From: Leptospira alstonii serovar Sichuan str. 79601
GTDB taxonomy: Bacteria; Spirochaetota; Leptospiria; Leptospirales; Leptospiraceae
Assembly: GCF_000347175.1 (NCBI RefSeq)
Contig: NZ_ANIK01000032.1
Location: 5,001 to 25,322, forward strand
Direction of reading: 5' to 3'
Length of the DNA stretch: 20,322 nt
The notes under the pieces are model-generated. The model saw nothing but the letters and a program-made list of their open reading frames with translations. It had not been told where the DNA came from and ran no database searches. Both the position numbers and the translations under genes were made by a program. Each line of letters begins with the position of its first letter. Positions within the stretch are counted from its first letter, which is position 1. Shown in pieces: positions 1 through 12,028 of this stretch.

Positions 1-1182
1 GGAGATTTAAGACCATTTCCGCCGGAAAACGACTATAACGGAGGAGTTGTTGTCTTAAGCAAATGGCCCATCGAAGAAAAGACACAATATATCTTCAGCA
101 ATCACGGATGTGGTAACGACTATTACTACGATAAAGGATTTGCTTATGTAAGGATCAATAAACACGGGCAGAAAATTCATATCATAGGAACCGACGTTCA
201 ATCGAAAAATTCATCGTGTTCGGATTCGGGACGGAGTGTAAGAAAACATCAATTCTACGAAATCAAAAAATTCATCGATTCCAAACAAATACCGAATACG
301 GAAACCGTTCTAATCGTAGGAAGTTTGAACGTGGAAAAGGGTAGTGAAGAATATCATAATATGCTTACTATTCTGGGATTAAACGAGCCTAATTATGCGG
401 GTATACCTTTTACCTGGGACCCGAAAAAGAATGCAATCGCCGCTTATGACGGTCGCGATAAAACTCCCGAATATTCGGAGTATATACTCGTTTCCAAAGG
501 ACATTCTCAACCTCCTGTTTGGCAGAATTTGGCGTATGATCCGATTTCCCCGACTACTTGGCAAGAATTCGGATATACGAGTTACGAATTTTCTGATCAC
601 TATCCCGTTTACGGATTTTTTTACGCGGATGCTTCCACTCCGACGAAGTCCGCACATAGAAGAAAATACGATCAAGTTTCCTTCATGTCCGTAGAAACCG
701 GAAAAAAAATTCAGGCCGATCCTAAGAGAGCGGACGGATGGTTACAAGTGGACGCTCCGAACGAAACGGATTTTACGAAGTTCAATTTATTTCAGGAATA
801 CAATCCGGATTCGAATTCCAATTGTATCGTAAGCGGGAGTATTCGAATCGAACCTTCGCAGTATTTAAACTTTTATTGGACCTGGTGGCTCGGAGGAGGG
901 GGAGGAAACTACGCTTACTATCCCAAGTTCAACGACGGTTCCAATCGACTCGAAATCAAAATCATCGGCAAGGAAAAATGTTTGGAATCGGGGAGCGCAA
1001 TCGCATTCAAAGATTATGATACTCTTTCCGCAGGATATTATTACCTTACGAATTGGGACAGGGGAAGTTGGAAAGAATATGTCTATCTTTGGAAGACGTA
1101 TACCGGTTCAAGAGAGCTTTTTTACGCTCAATTGAATACAACGCCGGAAAAAGATTGGAGTAAGGATCTGATCTATCGTTAG
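1..1182 (+). CDS. Sphingomyelinase C-like secreted protein, catalytically degenerate (5' end outside window)
   Basis: The reading frame is open from base 1 to the TAG at 1180-1182, giving 393 residues with no start in view. The first ~210 residues follow the neutral sphingomyelinase (DNase I-like phosphodiesterase) fold: [11 protein letters not shown] near residues 15-25, [20 protein letters not shown], and SDHYPVYG with its His at residue 200. Active members of the family carry GTHLQ and GDxNV at two catalytic sites. Here these read GTDVQ (Asp at residue 65 in place of His) and GSLNV (Ser at 108 in place of Asp, Asn110 kept). From family knowledge, hydrolysis of sphingomyelin is therefore unlikely. 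Leptospira is known to encode both active (Sph2-type) and inactive sphingomyelinase paralogues that may act as adhesins or pore formers. The last ~160 residues form an aromatic, Gly-rich tail ([21 protein letters not shown]), as in other leptospiral sphingomyelinases. Family assignment is firm; function is open. Confidence 0.9.
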   Translation, partial: GDLRPFPPENDYNGGVVVLSKWPIEEKTQYIFSNHGCGNDYYYDKGFAYVRINKHGQKIHIIGTDVQSKNSSCSDSGRSVRKHQFYEIKKFIDSKQIPNTETVLIVGSLNVEKGSEEYHNMLTILGLNEPNYAGIPFTWDPKKNAIAAYDGRDKTPEYSEYILVSKGHSQPPVWQNLAYDPISPTTWQEFGYTSYEFSDHYPVYGFFYADASTPTKSAHRRKYDQVSFMSVETGKKIQADPKRADGWLQVDAPNETDFTKFNLFQEYNPDSNSNCIVSGSIRIEPSQYLNFYWTWWLGGGGGNYAYYPKFNDGSNRLEIKIIGKEKCLESGSAIAFKDYDTLSAGYYYLTNWDRGSWKEYVYLWKTYTGSRELFYAQLNTTPEKDWSKDLIYR

Positions 1183-1196
1183 ATTTTTTCCCATCC

Positions 1197-1225
1197 TCAA
1201 GAGGAGACGGAATGTCTCCTCTTGA
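1197..1225. terminator. Perfect 12-bp inverted repeat, probable terminator
   Basis: tcaagaggagac (1197-1208) and gtctcctcttga (1214-1225) pair perfectly around the loop ggaat, 15 bp after the stop of the sphingomyelinase-like gene. The following plus-strand sequence is T-rich but interrupted (tttgtatattctacttttc). Lying between two convergent genes, it could stop transcription from both sides. Confidence 0.65.
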
Positions 1226-1314
1226 TTTGTATATTCTACTTTTCTAAATTAGGATAGATTCAAGCTCTGAAATCCTACTCGATTTTTAGATTTGAACTCG
1301 TTCCCGCTCTTCTT

Positions 1315-2637
1315 TCAACGCGTTTGAAAGTAACCGCTCACCCGGTTGTCCGGGGCCCAATCGTTTTCACCTTTTTTTGTCATATTGATCCAAACGGTCT
1401 CGTTATTACCGTTTGATTTTACGACGTCTTGAAGTTTTTTGTTTTCATAAGGAGTTTCGGGAGCGACGAATTGGTAACGACCAAGACCGGATTGGTTTGT
1501 TTGGTCTACTCCGTAAAAGAGGCAGGCGCTACTACCGTGACCCCAAGGGCCGCTATTACCGGAGGTCACAGCCCAGTTTCCTGTCTGCGTATCTCTGCAT
1601 GCAAATTGAAACTTTGCGTTACAGTGAAAAGCCGACCATCTTCCGTTCAACCAGATCCGCGCGCAGTTTCCTCCTTCATAGCGAGGTTCGGATTTGTCCC
1701 AAGACCAAAGGGCTTGTTTCGCCAAATCGGAATCAAACTGATCGATTCCGAAAACGTTGACTTCGCAGGCAAGCATGGATTGAATACCGCTATTCGTAAA
1801 TGAATCGCTCGGGTCGGGAGTATTTTTCGAGGTGGTACCGTTGGAAACGCGAACGAAGGAATTTTTATAAATCTCTCTCGAAAAGTTACAATCCGGATAT
1901 CCTCGAAAATTTTTCGGTTGGAACGTGGAAAAGAAATTCTTTTTAAAGTAAGCGCTCCATGTTTCAGAACCCGCGCCGCTTTGGCACGTGTCGCTCATGA
2001 GAAGAATTCGGGAGCCTGTCTCCGCCATACGACCCAACTTCGGCATTTCGGACGCGGAATAACTATCCGTACACTTTCCGGAATGATTATATAACCATCG
2101 ACCCAGAACATTTGTCAAGGCCTGAAGAGCTTTGGAATAATTTCCGTCGAGACGATCTTTTACGTAAAGGAGCAGGATCTCGTTTTGATTTTCGGATTTC
2201 AGCATCCATTGACGAATTTCCTCCAATCCGTCTTGAAAAGAACGATCGTTGATATTACAACCCTTATGATCCTTTTCATTTTCTCCGCGACAAAGAAGAA
2301 GTTCTTTGCTACCTCTTTTGTTGAGAGTCCAATGAACTTCCAATTCGATAAAACGCGCGCCTAAACGAAGTTGATCGCTGAGAGTATATTTCTGATTCGA
2401 TGCAAATTTCGCATAAGCGCTGCTGTTAAACGAATTGCGGGTTCCGTAAAAAAGAGTCCGATTGATCGGAACGTTCATGTTGATTTGAGTTTTTCTTTGT
2501 AAGGCAAGGGCCTTATTCTCGGACGATTTTTCGAAAACTTCCACGGGATTTTCCGCCGGCTTCGCTCTACTTGCATAGAGACTTCCGACGGTTCCCAGTA
2601 AAAGAAAACCGAATGGAATTATGATTTTTCTTTTCAT
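1315..2637 (-). CDS. Secreted PI-PLC X-domain-like protein with C-type lectin-like tail; first catalytic His replaced
   Basis: This is a 440-residue protein with a signal peptide (basic MKRK, then a hydrophobic run, probable cleavage near YAS/SRA at residues 22-25). Residues ~55-300 resemble the X domain of phosphatidylinositol-specific phospholipase C: FYGTRNSFN at 64-71, LGARFIELEVHW at 92-103, NEILLLYVKD at 152-161, and VFGIDQF near 295-301. In active relatives the first block reads GTHNS and its His is the general acid/base. Here it is Arg67 (codon CGC, one transition from CAC). The second His (His102) is kept. Residues ~309-350 contain ALWSWDKSEP, NCARIWLNGRWSAFHC and FQFACR, typical of C-type lectin-like repeats. 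The ATG has an upstream aagaggtg on the coding strand. The gene converges with the sphingomyelinase-like gene. Domain calls are mine from motifs; lipase activity looks doubtful. Confidence 0.8.
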   Translation of the reverse strand: MKRKIIIPFGFLLLGTVGSLYASRAKPAENPVEVFEKSSENKALALQRKTQINMNVPINRTLFYGTRNSFNSSAYAKFASNQKYTLSDQLRLGARFIELEVHWTLNKRGSKELLLCRGENEKDHKGCNINDRSFQDGLEEIRQWMLKSENQNEILLLYVKDRLDGNYSKALQALTNVLGRWLYNHSGKCTDSYSASEMPKLGRMAETGSRILLMSDTCQSGAGSETWSAYFKKNFFSTFQPKNFRGYPDCNFSREIYKNSFVRVSNGTTSKNTPDPSDSFTNSGIQSMLACEVNVFGIDQFDSDLAKQALWSWDKSEPRYEGGNCARIWLNGRWSAFHCNAKFQFACRDTQTGNWAVTSGNSGPWGHGSSACLFYGVDQTNQSGLGRYQFVAPETPYENKKLQDVVKSNGNNETVWINMTKKGENDWAPDNRVSGYFQTR

Positions 2638-2668
2638 AAACTTTTCACCTCTTAAATTATTTTCCGCC

Positions 2669-2686
2669 TTTCTCCGAAAGGAGAAA
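2669..2686 (-). promoter_or_regulatory. Stem-loop in the leader of the PI-PLC-like gene
   Basis: tttctcc (2669-2675) and ggagaaa (2680-2686) form a perfect 7-bp stem with a 4-base loop, about 30 bp upstream of the ATG on the minus strand. There is no T-run, so it is not a convincing terminator. Its role is unknown. Confidence 0.3.
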
Positions 2687-2869
2687 CTCGCAGATTTGAA
2701 ATGATAAAAGAAAGATGGGAAAACCGCTTATTCTCGGCTTATGAAACGATTATTTAAAACGAAAAAGGAAATATTTTTCACGAATTTTAAATTTTTCATG
2801 ACATATTCCACTTTGAGATCAAAAGGATATACTCTAATTCGACGGTTGGAAGTTTGCGCTGGCCCGCGC

Positions 2870-2918
2870 TTTCGCATCGGTTATACCGATCTCGCGCCAC
2901 TCTATGTTGCGAAACGTT
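2870..2918 (+). repeat. Right-end fragment of the dispersed MITE-like repeat
   Basis: These 49 bp match 3163-3211 with four differences, all transitions. The piece begins at the tttcgcat word that marks the right part of the longer copies. It contains a small hairpin, tcggt-tat-accga. Confidence 0.75.
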
Positions 2919-3017
2919 TCGAATAAATAAGTCAATATCGAAATTATACTATTTGCAAAAAGTATAATGTATTTAAAAATTAAATTACAAAAATATAATA
3001 TATAATCGAATTTTAAG

Positions 3018-3211
3018 CAAGAAGGTTTGGGCGAATCGCTCGCAAATTTCATAGCAAAAATGGCTCGCGACCGCGCTTTTTCGCTCCAATCAACAAATTG
3101 ATGGTTGACTCGAAAAACGAAACGCTCTCATCGTTCCAATTTGTTGATTCCGCTTCAATCGCTTTCGCATTGGTTATACCGATCTCACGTTACTCTATGT
3201 TGCGAAACGTT
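3018..3211 (+). repeat. MITE-like dispersed repeat, copy 2
   Basis: It starts in the agtttgggcgaat-type word (aggtttgggcgaat at 3023-3036), passes gaccgcgctt (3069-3078), and holds the internal 13-bp inverted repeat aatcaacaaattg / caatttgttgatt (3089-3101, 3137-3149). It ends in ctttcgcattggttatacc and tctcacgtta. Compared with the copy at 7463-7645, the outermost base pair of the internal stem changes from G-C to A-T while staying paired. Confidence 0.75.
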
Positions 3212-3284
3212 GTAAGAGTTTTGTTTCAAAATCGGAAAGGAAATTTGCAGGAGTTCCCACGTTTCCCAGGTTTTAGAACTGGTT

Positions 3285-3932
3285 CTAATTTACTTTTGTA
3301 ATCACGATTCGTCCTTTGTTATCGATAAAATGGGGGCAATTTCCCTCACAAAAGAGCGTATAATTGGTATTGATTACTAGTGTCGTAATAAACGCGGATC
3401 TTCTTAAATTCCCGGCGGTTGCCGTGTCCGTACAAACCGTCGTTTGACCCTCGCCGCGGGCGACGATACAAACGGGAGGTACGGTATCGAAAGGCGTTCT
3501 ATAGTTGTACGGAATTAAAGCGAGCTTATTTATATAATCCGAAAATTGAGTTGACGTTAAGGTTTCTATATCCTGCTTAAGGACGACGGCAATTGTACGG
3601 CGAAGATTCTCTTCTTTTTCGTTAAAAATCTGGATCTTATAACTTCCCGGTTCCGGATAATCAAACGTCGCAAATACTCCGAGGCCGCTGCTCATCGAAC
3701 TGTAACAGAAATTAGTTCCATCTGTCAATTTACCGATATAAGGACTTCCGAAATTTGACCAGGAGGTGTAGTTCGTTATAAGGCCCTGTTTACAGGGCGG
3801 AATCATGGCAAGTTGAATAACGGCTAACGTTTTCAGATCGTCCGTCGGATCTTTTTCTTTTTTTCCCGCCGGATCCTCCAAGATCTGACAGGATAAGATT
3901 AACATAAGAACGACTAACGTTATACGATTCAT
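3285..3932 (-). CDS. Putative lipoprotein of unknown function
   Basis: This is a 215-residue protein I do not recognise. The N-terminus MNRITLVVLMLILSC is a short lipoprotein signal peptide with Cys15 as the probable lipidation site (lipobox LILSC). A charged linker rich in Lys, Glu and Asp follows. The rest is compact and beta-like, with five further Cys (ATG-proximal CKQG, NFCYS, VCIVAR, VCTD, LFCEGNC), some probably disulfide-bonded, consistent with export. The segment FATFDYPEPGSYKIQIFN resembles an immunoglobulin-like strand pair, but that is only suggestive. Start: ATG at 3932 with aaaaggaa on the coding strand six bases upstream. It stands alone on the minus strand, divergent from rlmN. 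It is probably anchored in a membrane, possibly on the surface. Confidence 0.7.
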   Translation of the reverse strand: MNRITLVVLMLILSCQILEDPAGKKEKDPTDDLKTLAVIQLAMIPPCKQGLITNYTSWSNFGSPYIGKLTDGTNFCYSSMSSGLGVFATFDYPEPGSYKIQIFNEKEENLRRTIAVVLKQDIETLTSTQFSDYINKLALIPYNYRTPFDTVPPVCIVARGEGQTTVCTDTATAGNLRRSAFITTLVINTNYTLFCEGNCPHFIDNKGRIVITKVN

Positions 3933-4175
3933 AATTTCCTTTTAAGTAAGTGACATCAAAATTTTAACCGTCGCGTTTTTGCAAATGAATTTTCGGTTTA
4001 AAAAAGCGAACGTCCTATTCGATTTCAAAAGAACAATCCGTTAGACACAATCTACGTACAAATCAAGGACGAGTTGGACAAACTTCGAAGGGAAACGTAA
4101 GAATTCCAAAAAGGCGCTTTTGAAAAGAGTATCCTCCGGAGGAGTTTGAAAAAAAATCGACAAAGAAGGCCTACT

Positions 4176-5231
<1,056 letters not shown>

Positions 5232-5261
5232 CCTCAGCTTTCGTCCCTGAAAAATGGGGCA

Positions 5262-5546
<285 letters not shown>

Positions 5547-5558
5547 AAAGGAGATCTT

Positions 5559-7295
<1,737 letters not shown>

Positions 7296-7327
7296 GAGTT
7301 TTTTAAAAAAATGCGGGGGAATTTTAC

Positions 7328-7409
<82 letters not shown>

Positions 7410-7410
7410 C

Positions 7411-7432
7411 TAAAACGCGGGAACTCCCCGCA
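7411..7432 (+). repeat. Short hairpin repeat word (aaaacgcgggaactcccc type)
   Basis: Inside the word, gcggg and cccgc form a 5-bp stem around aactc, flanked by A- and T-rich bases. It is identical over 22 bp to 7674-7695. The word tttttactgtaaa follows at 7442-7454, as it does after the copy at 13528. Confidence 0.8.
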
Positions 7433-7462
7433 GGTTTTGCGTTTTTACTGTAAAATCTTAAC

Positions 7463-7645
7463 TTAACGTGAATTCGTGGAGAAAGTTTGGGCGAATCCGG
7501 CCTCGGGAAGGCCAAGGCCGGACCGCGCTTTCTGCTCTGATCAACAAATTGATGGTTTGCTCGAAAAACGAAATTTCTTCGTCATTCCAATTTGTTGATC
7601 TCGCTTCAATCGCTTTCGCATTTGTTATACCGAAACTCGCATTAA
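7463..7645 (+). repeat. MITE-like dispersed repeat, copy 3
   Basis: The left end is ttaacgtga (7463-7471); the right end, actcgcattaa (7635-7645), is a worn version of the complementary tcacgttaa seen in copy 4. Between them lie agtttgggcgaat, a ccggcc-rich hairpin region, gaccgcgctt, and a perfect 13-bp inverted repeat gatcaacaaattg / caatttgttgatc (7539-7551, 7590-7602). No transposase is encoded, so if mobile it would need help in trans. Confidence 0.75.
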
Positions 7646-7673
7646 TTAACCCTTATTTACTAAATTCCCGCTT

Positions 7674-7695
7674 TAAAACGCGGGAACTCCCCGCA
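7674..7695 (+). repeat. Short hairpin repeat word
   Basis: It matches 7411-7432 exactly over 22 bp. Here the stem is extended by AAAA on the left and TTTTT on the right, so it reads as a bidirectional intrinsic terminator. Confidence 0.8.
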
Positions 7696-7830
7696 TTTTT
7701 GTAGAACGGTTCAACTCGGATATTTTATGTCTGATTGTAGATAAAATCTAAAAGAAATGGGCTCAACTCAAACAACGGTAAAACATTTCTTTTACAACGC
7801 GGGGAAACTCAATGCCGCGGCAGGGATGGA

Positions 7831-7956
<126 letters not shown>

Positions 7957-8027
7957 CTAAACGAATCCCTAAAAATCATGCGATTTGACTTGCGGGTTTG
8001 TTTGTGGTTGAATCGAATGAGAAGTAA

Positions 8028-9864
<1,837 letters not shown>

Positions 9865-9868
<4 letters not shown>

Positions 9869-9963
9869 AACCAATTCCAAATTTTACGAAGTATTCCGTA
9901 AGGACTGGGTACATATGTCTTCTCGTCGAATTCGTTGAACAGAACGTATTCGTAATTATTCAT
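9865..9963 (-). CDS. Possible small ORF or coding remnant (32 codons)
   Basis: On the minus strand an ATG at 9963 opens a frame with composition like real protein (MNNYEYVLFNEF, then KTYVPSPYG and RKIWNWF). Its stop (TAA, 9865-9867) overlaps the stop of the plus-strand DUF2400 gene. The frame begins just upstream of the DUF1564 stop, shifted by one base. It could be a frameshifted tail of that gene, a remnant of another gene, or chance. No ribosome binding site is evident. Confidence 0.3.
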
Positions 9964-10417
9964 AAAGAATTCTGCGAATGACTTTTGTGCTTAGGTTGAA
10001 ACTCCAGATAAAAGAATAACATTCGATTTTCTGTACATCTTTTCGAATTTTGAGATATCGTTTTGATAATTTTGATAATTGCAACTGAATTAATAAACAA
10101 TAAAGTAAGCACCTAGATACTCCGTGAGTCGCTGCCAAAATACTAAGTTCGGCCCAGTCTTCAGGATGAATTCGCGCGTTGAATTTGACCAGAGAGTTTC
10201 CTTTCTTTTGATATTTGATCGTGAGCGCCTGGCTATTTAATCTTTTTCCGACTTTCAAATTCGTTGAGTGGTTGTTTAGTAAAAGTCTAAGATTTTTGCC
10301 GATTTTTTTCCGTTCTGAAATCGGTAGTTGTTGTAACAGTTTGAAAGGAATCAAAAAACTGCATGTAATCTTCGGGCTTTTTAAGGAAGAAATTATCGAA
10401 TCTTTGTTTATCCCCAT
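9956..10417 (-). CDS. DUF1564 family protein
   Basis: This is a 153-residue protein of a family that I know as multi-copy in Leptospira and uncharacterised. The diagnostic core is KFNARIHPEDWAELSILAATHGVSRCLLY (given here as two parts, residues ~78-92 and ~93-106), and the tail has YSFIWSFNLSTKVIRR. The core has the look of a ribbon-helix-helix-like basic fold, but I cannot assign DNA binding. The N-terminal ~75 residues are basic and poorly conserved. The ATG at 10417 lacks a clear ribosome binding site. The protein seems to stop slightly earlier than relatives I recall, and an alternative frame continues beyond the stop (see 9865-9963). It follows the hydrolase gene on the same strand but is separated from it by a terminator-like hairpin. 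Confidence 0.75.
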   Translation of the reverse strand: MGINKDSIISSLKSPKITCSFLIPFKLLQQLPISERKKIGKNLRLLLNNHSTNLKVGKRLNSQALTIKYQKKGNSLVKFNARIHPEDWAELSILAATHGVSRCLLYCLLIQLQLSKLSKRYLKIRKDVQKIECYSFIWSFNLSTKVIRRILYE

Positions 10418-10475
10418 GCCCGTACGGTTCTCGGGAAAGCAAGAGGAGAGCGTTATTTGGCTATTTTTTTAATAA

Positions 10476-10504
10476 AAAATCCCTCTTTTAAAAAGGAGGA
10501 TTTT
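10476..10504 (-). terminator. Terminator of the hydrolase gene
   Basis: aaaatcc (10476-10482) pairs with ggatttt (10498-10504), and the inner tttt/aaaa also pairs with one mismatch and one G-U between. Read on the minus strand the stem ends in ATTTT followed by more T. It lies 26 bp past the hydrolase stop, with a short hairpin word (10506-10524) in between. Confidence 0.55.
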
Positions 10505-10505
10505 A

Positions 10506-10524
10506 GAGGAGTTCCCGCAAAATA
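10506..10524 (-). repeat. Short hairpin repeat word, variant, inverted
   Basis: Plus-strand gaggagttcccgcaaaata is the complement of the common word with a base change and one arm worn. It lies directly after the stop of the hydrolase gene. Confidence 0.55.
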
Positions 10525-10529
10525 CCCCA

Positions 10530-11531
10530 TTAACAGAAAATCTCATCTAGAATACGAAAGTACCAACAAGAACCTTTCCAGTTTTCGAGAAAACCGTTGT
10601 GTCCGCCGAAATCTTGGATGGAGATTCTCACGTTCTTGTTGGGATGAAGGGAAAGGAAAGACTCGCCTCGAATAATCGGATCGTCCTTTGCCGTCAGAAT
10701 GGTGGTCGAAACTAAAATTTGAGAAAGTTCTTTTTCACCGAGAGTATAAGTTCCGAAGTAATGATCCAAATCTTGAAACTCGTCGGTTGAATCAATGAGT
10801 TTTTTGGTCATTTTCATAACGGATTTTTCCTTAAGAATTTCGTCATAAGGAACCAATGCGGGAAAATGAATTTGTTTTTTCCGAATCGATTTTTTCCATT
10901 TGTTAAGAAAATAATTACCGATGATGAGTTTACCATCCATTAGAATTGTTGCATCTTTCGGATGGATCGCGGGCGAAATGGCGACACATTCCTTGAGTTG
11001 ATTTAATTTTTTTTCCGATTGAGAATGGACTCGCGCGATTCTCAGAGTAAAGTTTCCGCCTAAAGAAAAACCAGTGATAAAAACCGGAACATCCTTGTCA
11101 GCAAAGAATGTGGCTTTATGAACGGCTTCGTATGTTTCTTCGATCAGACTTCCGTTGAACGGTTCCGGATTGAGATGATGTGTATCTCCGTGATCCCTGT
11201 AATTTAAACGGAAAATATCGTATCCTTTTTCATAGAAGTAATGAGAAGTTCTCAAGATATAAGTTGAATTGATGCTTCCTTCCCAACCGTGTAAAAGAAT
11301 CAAAAATCCTTTGGCCTTTTGATACTTTTGTCGACTCAAGGAGCCTTCCAGTTTTACACCTTTGCCCGCGTCTAAAACGATTCTATCGGAATCGCTTAAA
11401 AAAGGCATTTCTTTCGGTAAATTCCAAGCGAAAGAAGCAAGGGCCGTCTGGAGAAAAGGGGATTTTAGAATACCAGGCGGATTGAACTTTGGGGTTTTGA
11501 GATTTTTAGGGTAAAACGTTTTTGAAAGCAT
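10530..11531 (-). CDS. YheT-type alpha/beta hydrolase
   Basis: This 333-residue protein has the classic alpha/beta-hydrolase order. The oxyanion and first strand block is LILLHGWEG (residues ~77-85). NYRDHGDTHHLNPEPFNGS fits the RGxG/YRGHG region of the YheT/EMB8 subfamily. The nucleophile elbow is GFSLGGN (Ser in the middle), the acid is in KDDPI, and the catalytic His is in GGHNGFLE near the C-terminus. All triad members are present, so it is probably an active cytoplasmic esterase or lipase; substrates in this subfamily are mostly unknown. The ATG at 11531 has only a weak ggaaaa upstream. It is probably monocistronic, ended by the hairpin at 10476-10504. Confidence 0.88.
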   Translation of the reverse strand: MLSKTFYPKNLKTPKFNPPGILKSPFLQTALASFAWNLPKEMPFLSDSDRIVLDAGKGVKLEGSLSRQKYQKAKGFLILLHGWEGSINSTYILRTSHYFYEKGYDIFRLNYRDHGDTHHLNPEPFNGSLIEETYEAVHKATFFADKDVPVFITGFSLGGNFTLRIARVHSQSEKKLNQLKECVAISPAIHPKDATILMDGKLIIGNYFLNKWKKSIRKKQIHFPALVPYDEILKEKSVMKMTKKLIDSTDEFQDLDHYFGTYTLGEKELSQILVSTTILTAKDDPIIRGESFLSLHPNKNVRISIQDFGGHNGFLENWKGSCWYFRILDEIFC

Positions 11532-12028
11532 GGGTTTTTCCGGAAAAGTTTTTTAGACGATCGGAATTAAGCAAATTTCTTTCGAATCATTCTTTCAACA
11601 ATAACAAGATAAATGAACGTGAGTTCGTGGAGAAAGTTGGGGCGAATCCGGCCTTGGGAAGGCCGGACCCATCTCGCGGAGCGAGACTTTAGTTTCATTG
11701 AGCGATCCGTGAAGAGCGAGACATTGATCTCTTGCGTCACTCTAAACTTACCGAACGCTTCGTAAGGGGCCATTAGAGAACTCAACTCCAACTCAACACT
11801 CCCGGATCGTGTTGCGGGTCAAAATATAATGATCAACAATTGAGGGTTTATTCTAAAGGCGAAATTCTTTCGTCATTCCAATTTGTTGATCTCGCTTCAA
11901 TCGCTTTCGCATTGGTACTCACGTTAAATTATCATGGAATGATAGCAGAAAAAAACTGGCCTTTAGAACAGTTTCTAAAAAATATACGAACAGCGCATAA
12001 TTTCATGAATTTAGGAGCTCATCTTAAA
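11532..12028. other. Repeat-bearing spacer upstream of the lipoprotein pair
   Basis: Most of this spacer is the long MITE-like copy (11614-11927). The remaining ~100 bp before the likely GTG start holds no signal I can name beyond the taggag at 12012-12017. Open frames entering from the repeat (from 11840 on the plus strand, 11567-11791 on the minus strand) are not convincing genes. Confidence 0.55.
11614..11927 (+). repeat. MITE-like dispersed repeat, copy 4 (longest)
   Basis: Ends are gaacgtga on the left and tcacgttaa on the right, inverted copies of each other. The left part has gagaaagttggggcgaat and a perfect 9-bp hairpin tccggcctt-ggg-aaggccgga (11646-11666). This copy carries roughly 120 bp not found in copies 2 and 3, including tctcgc-gga-gcgaga. 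The right part holds gatcaaca-attg and caatttgttgatc, then the common cgctttcgcattgg. Confidence 0.7.

Larger units (their letters stand above)
2638..3284. other. Repeat-rich intergenic spacer, no convincing gene
   Basis: The spacer starts as the leader of the PI-PLC-like gene, passes through AT-rich sequence (2930-3010), and holds two repeat pieces: a right-end fragment at 2870-2918 and a longer MITE-like copy at 3018-3211. Short open frames at 2741-2926 and 3098-3301 are largely made of repeat sequence and lack ribosome binding sites. A degenerate copy of the short hairpin word (ggagttcccacgttt) lies at 3250-3264. Confidence 0.6.

Noticed and set aside
2741..2926. Open frame of 61 codons on the plus strand
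   Set aside because: The second half is repeat sequence (2870-2918), there is no ribosome binding site, and the composition is not protein-like.
3098..3301. Open frame of 67 codons on the plus strand
   Set aside because: It lies mostly within a MITE-like copy and encodes the same repeat-derived peptide seen in two other places.
4146..4175. Longer rlmN start at TTG 4146
   Set aside because: The purine-rich sequence nearly abuts the TTG, while ATG 4176 has agaagg at normal spacing and gives the usual family length.
7468..7704. Open frame of 78 codons on the plus strand
   Set aside because: It covers a MITE-like copy and a hairpin word; coding is explained by repeat sequence.
11567..11791. 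Open frame of 74 codons on the minus strand
   Set aside because: It is almost entirely the left half of a MITE-like copy, and no signal supports translation.
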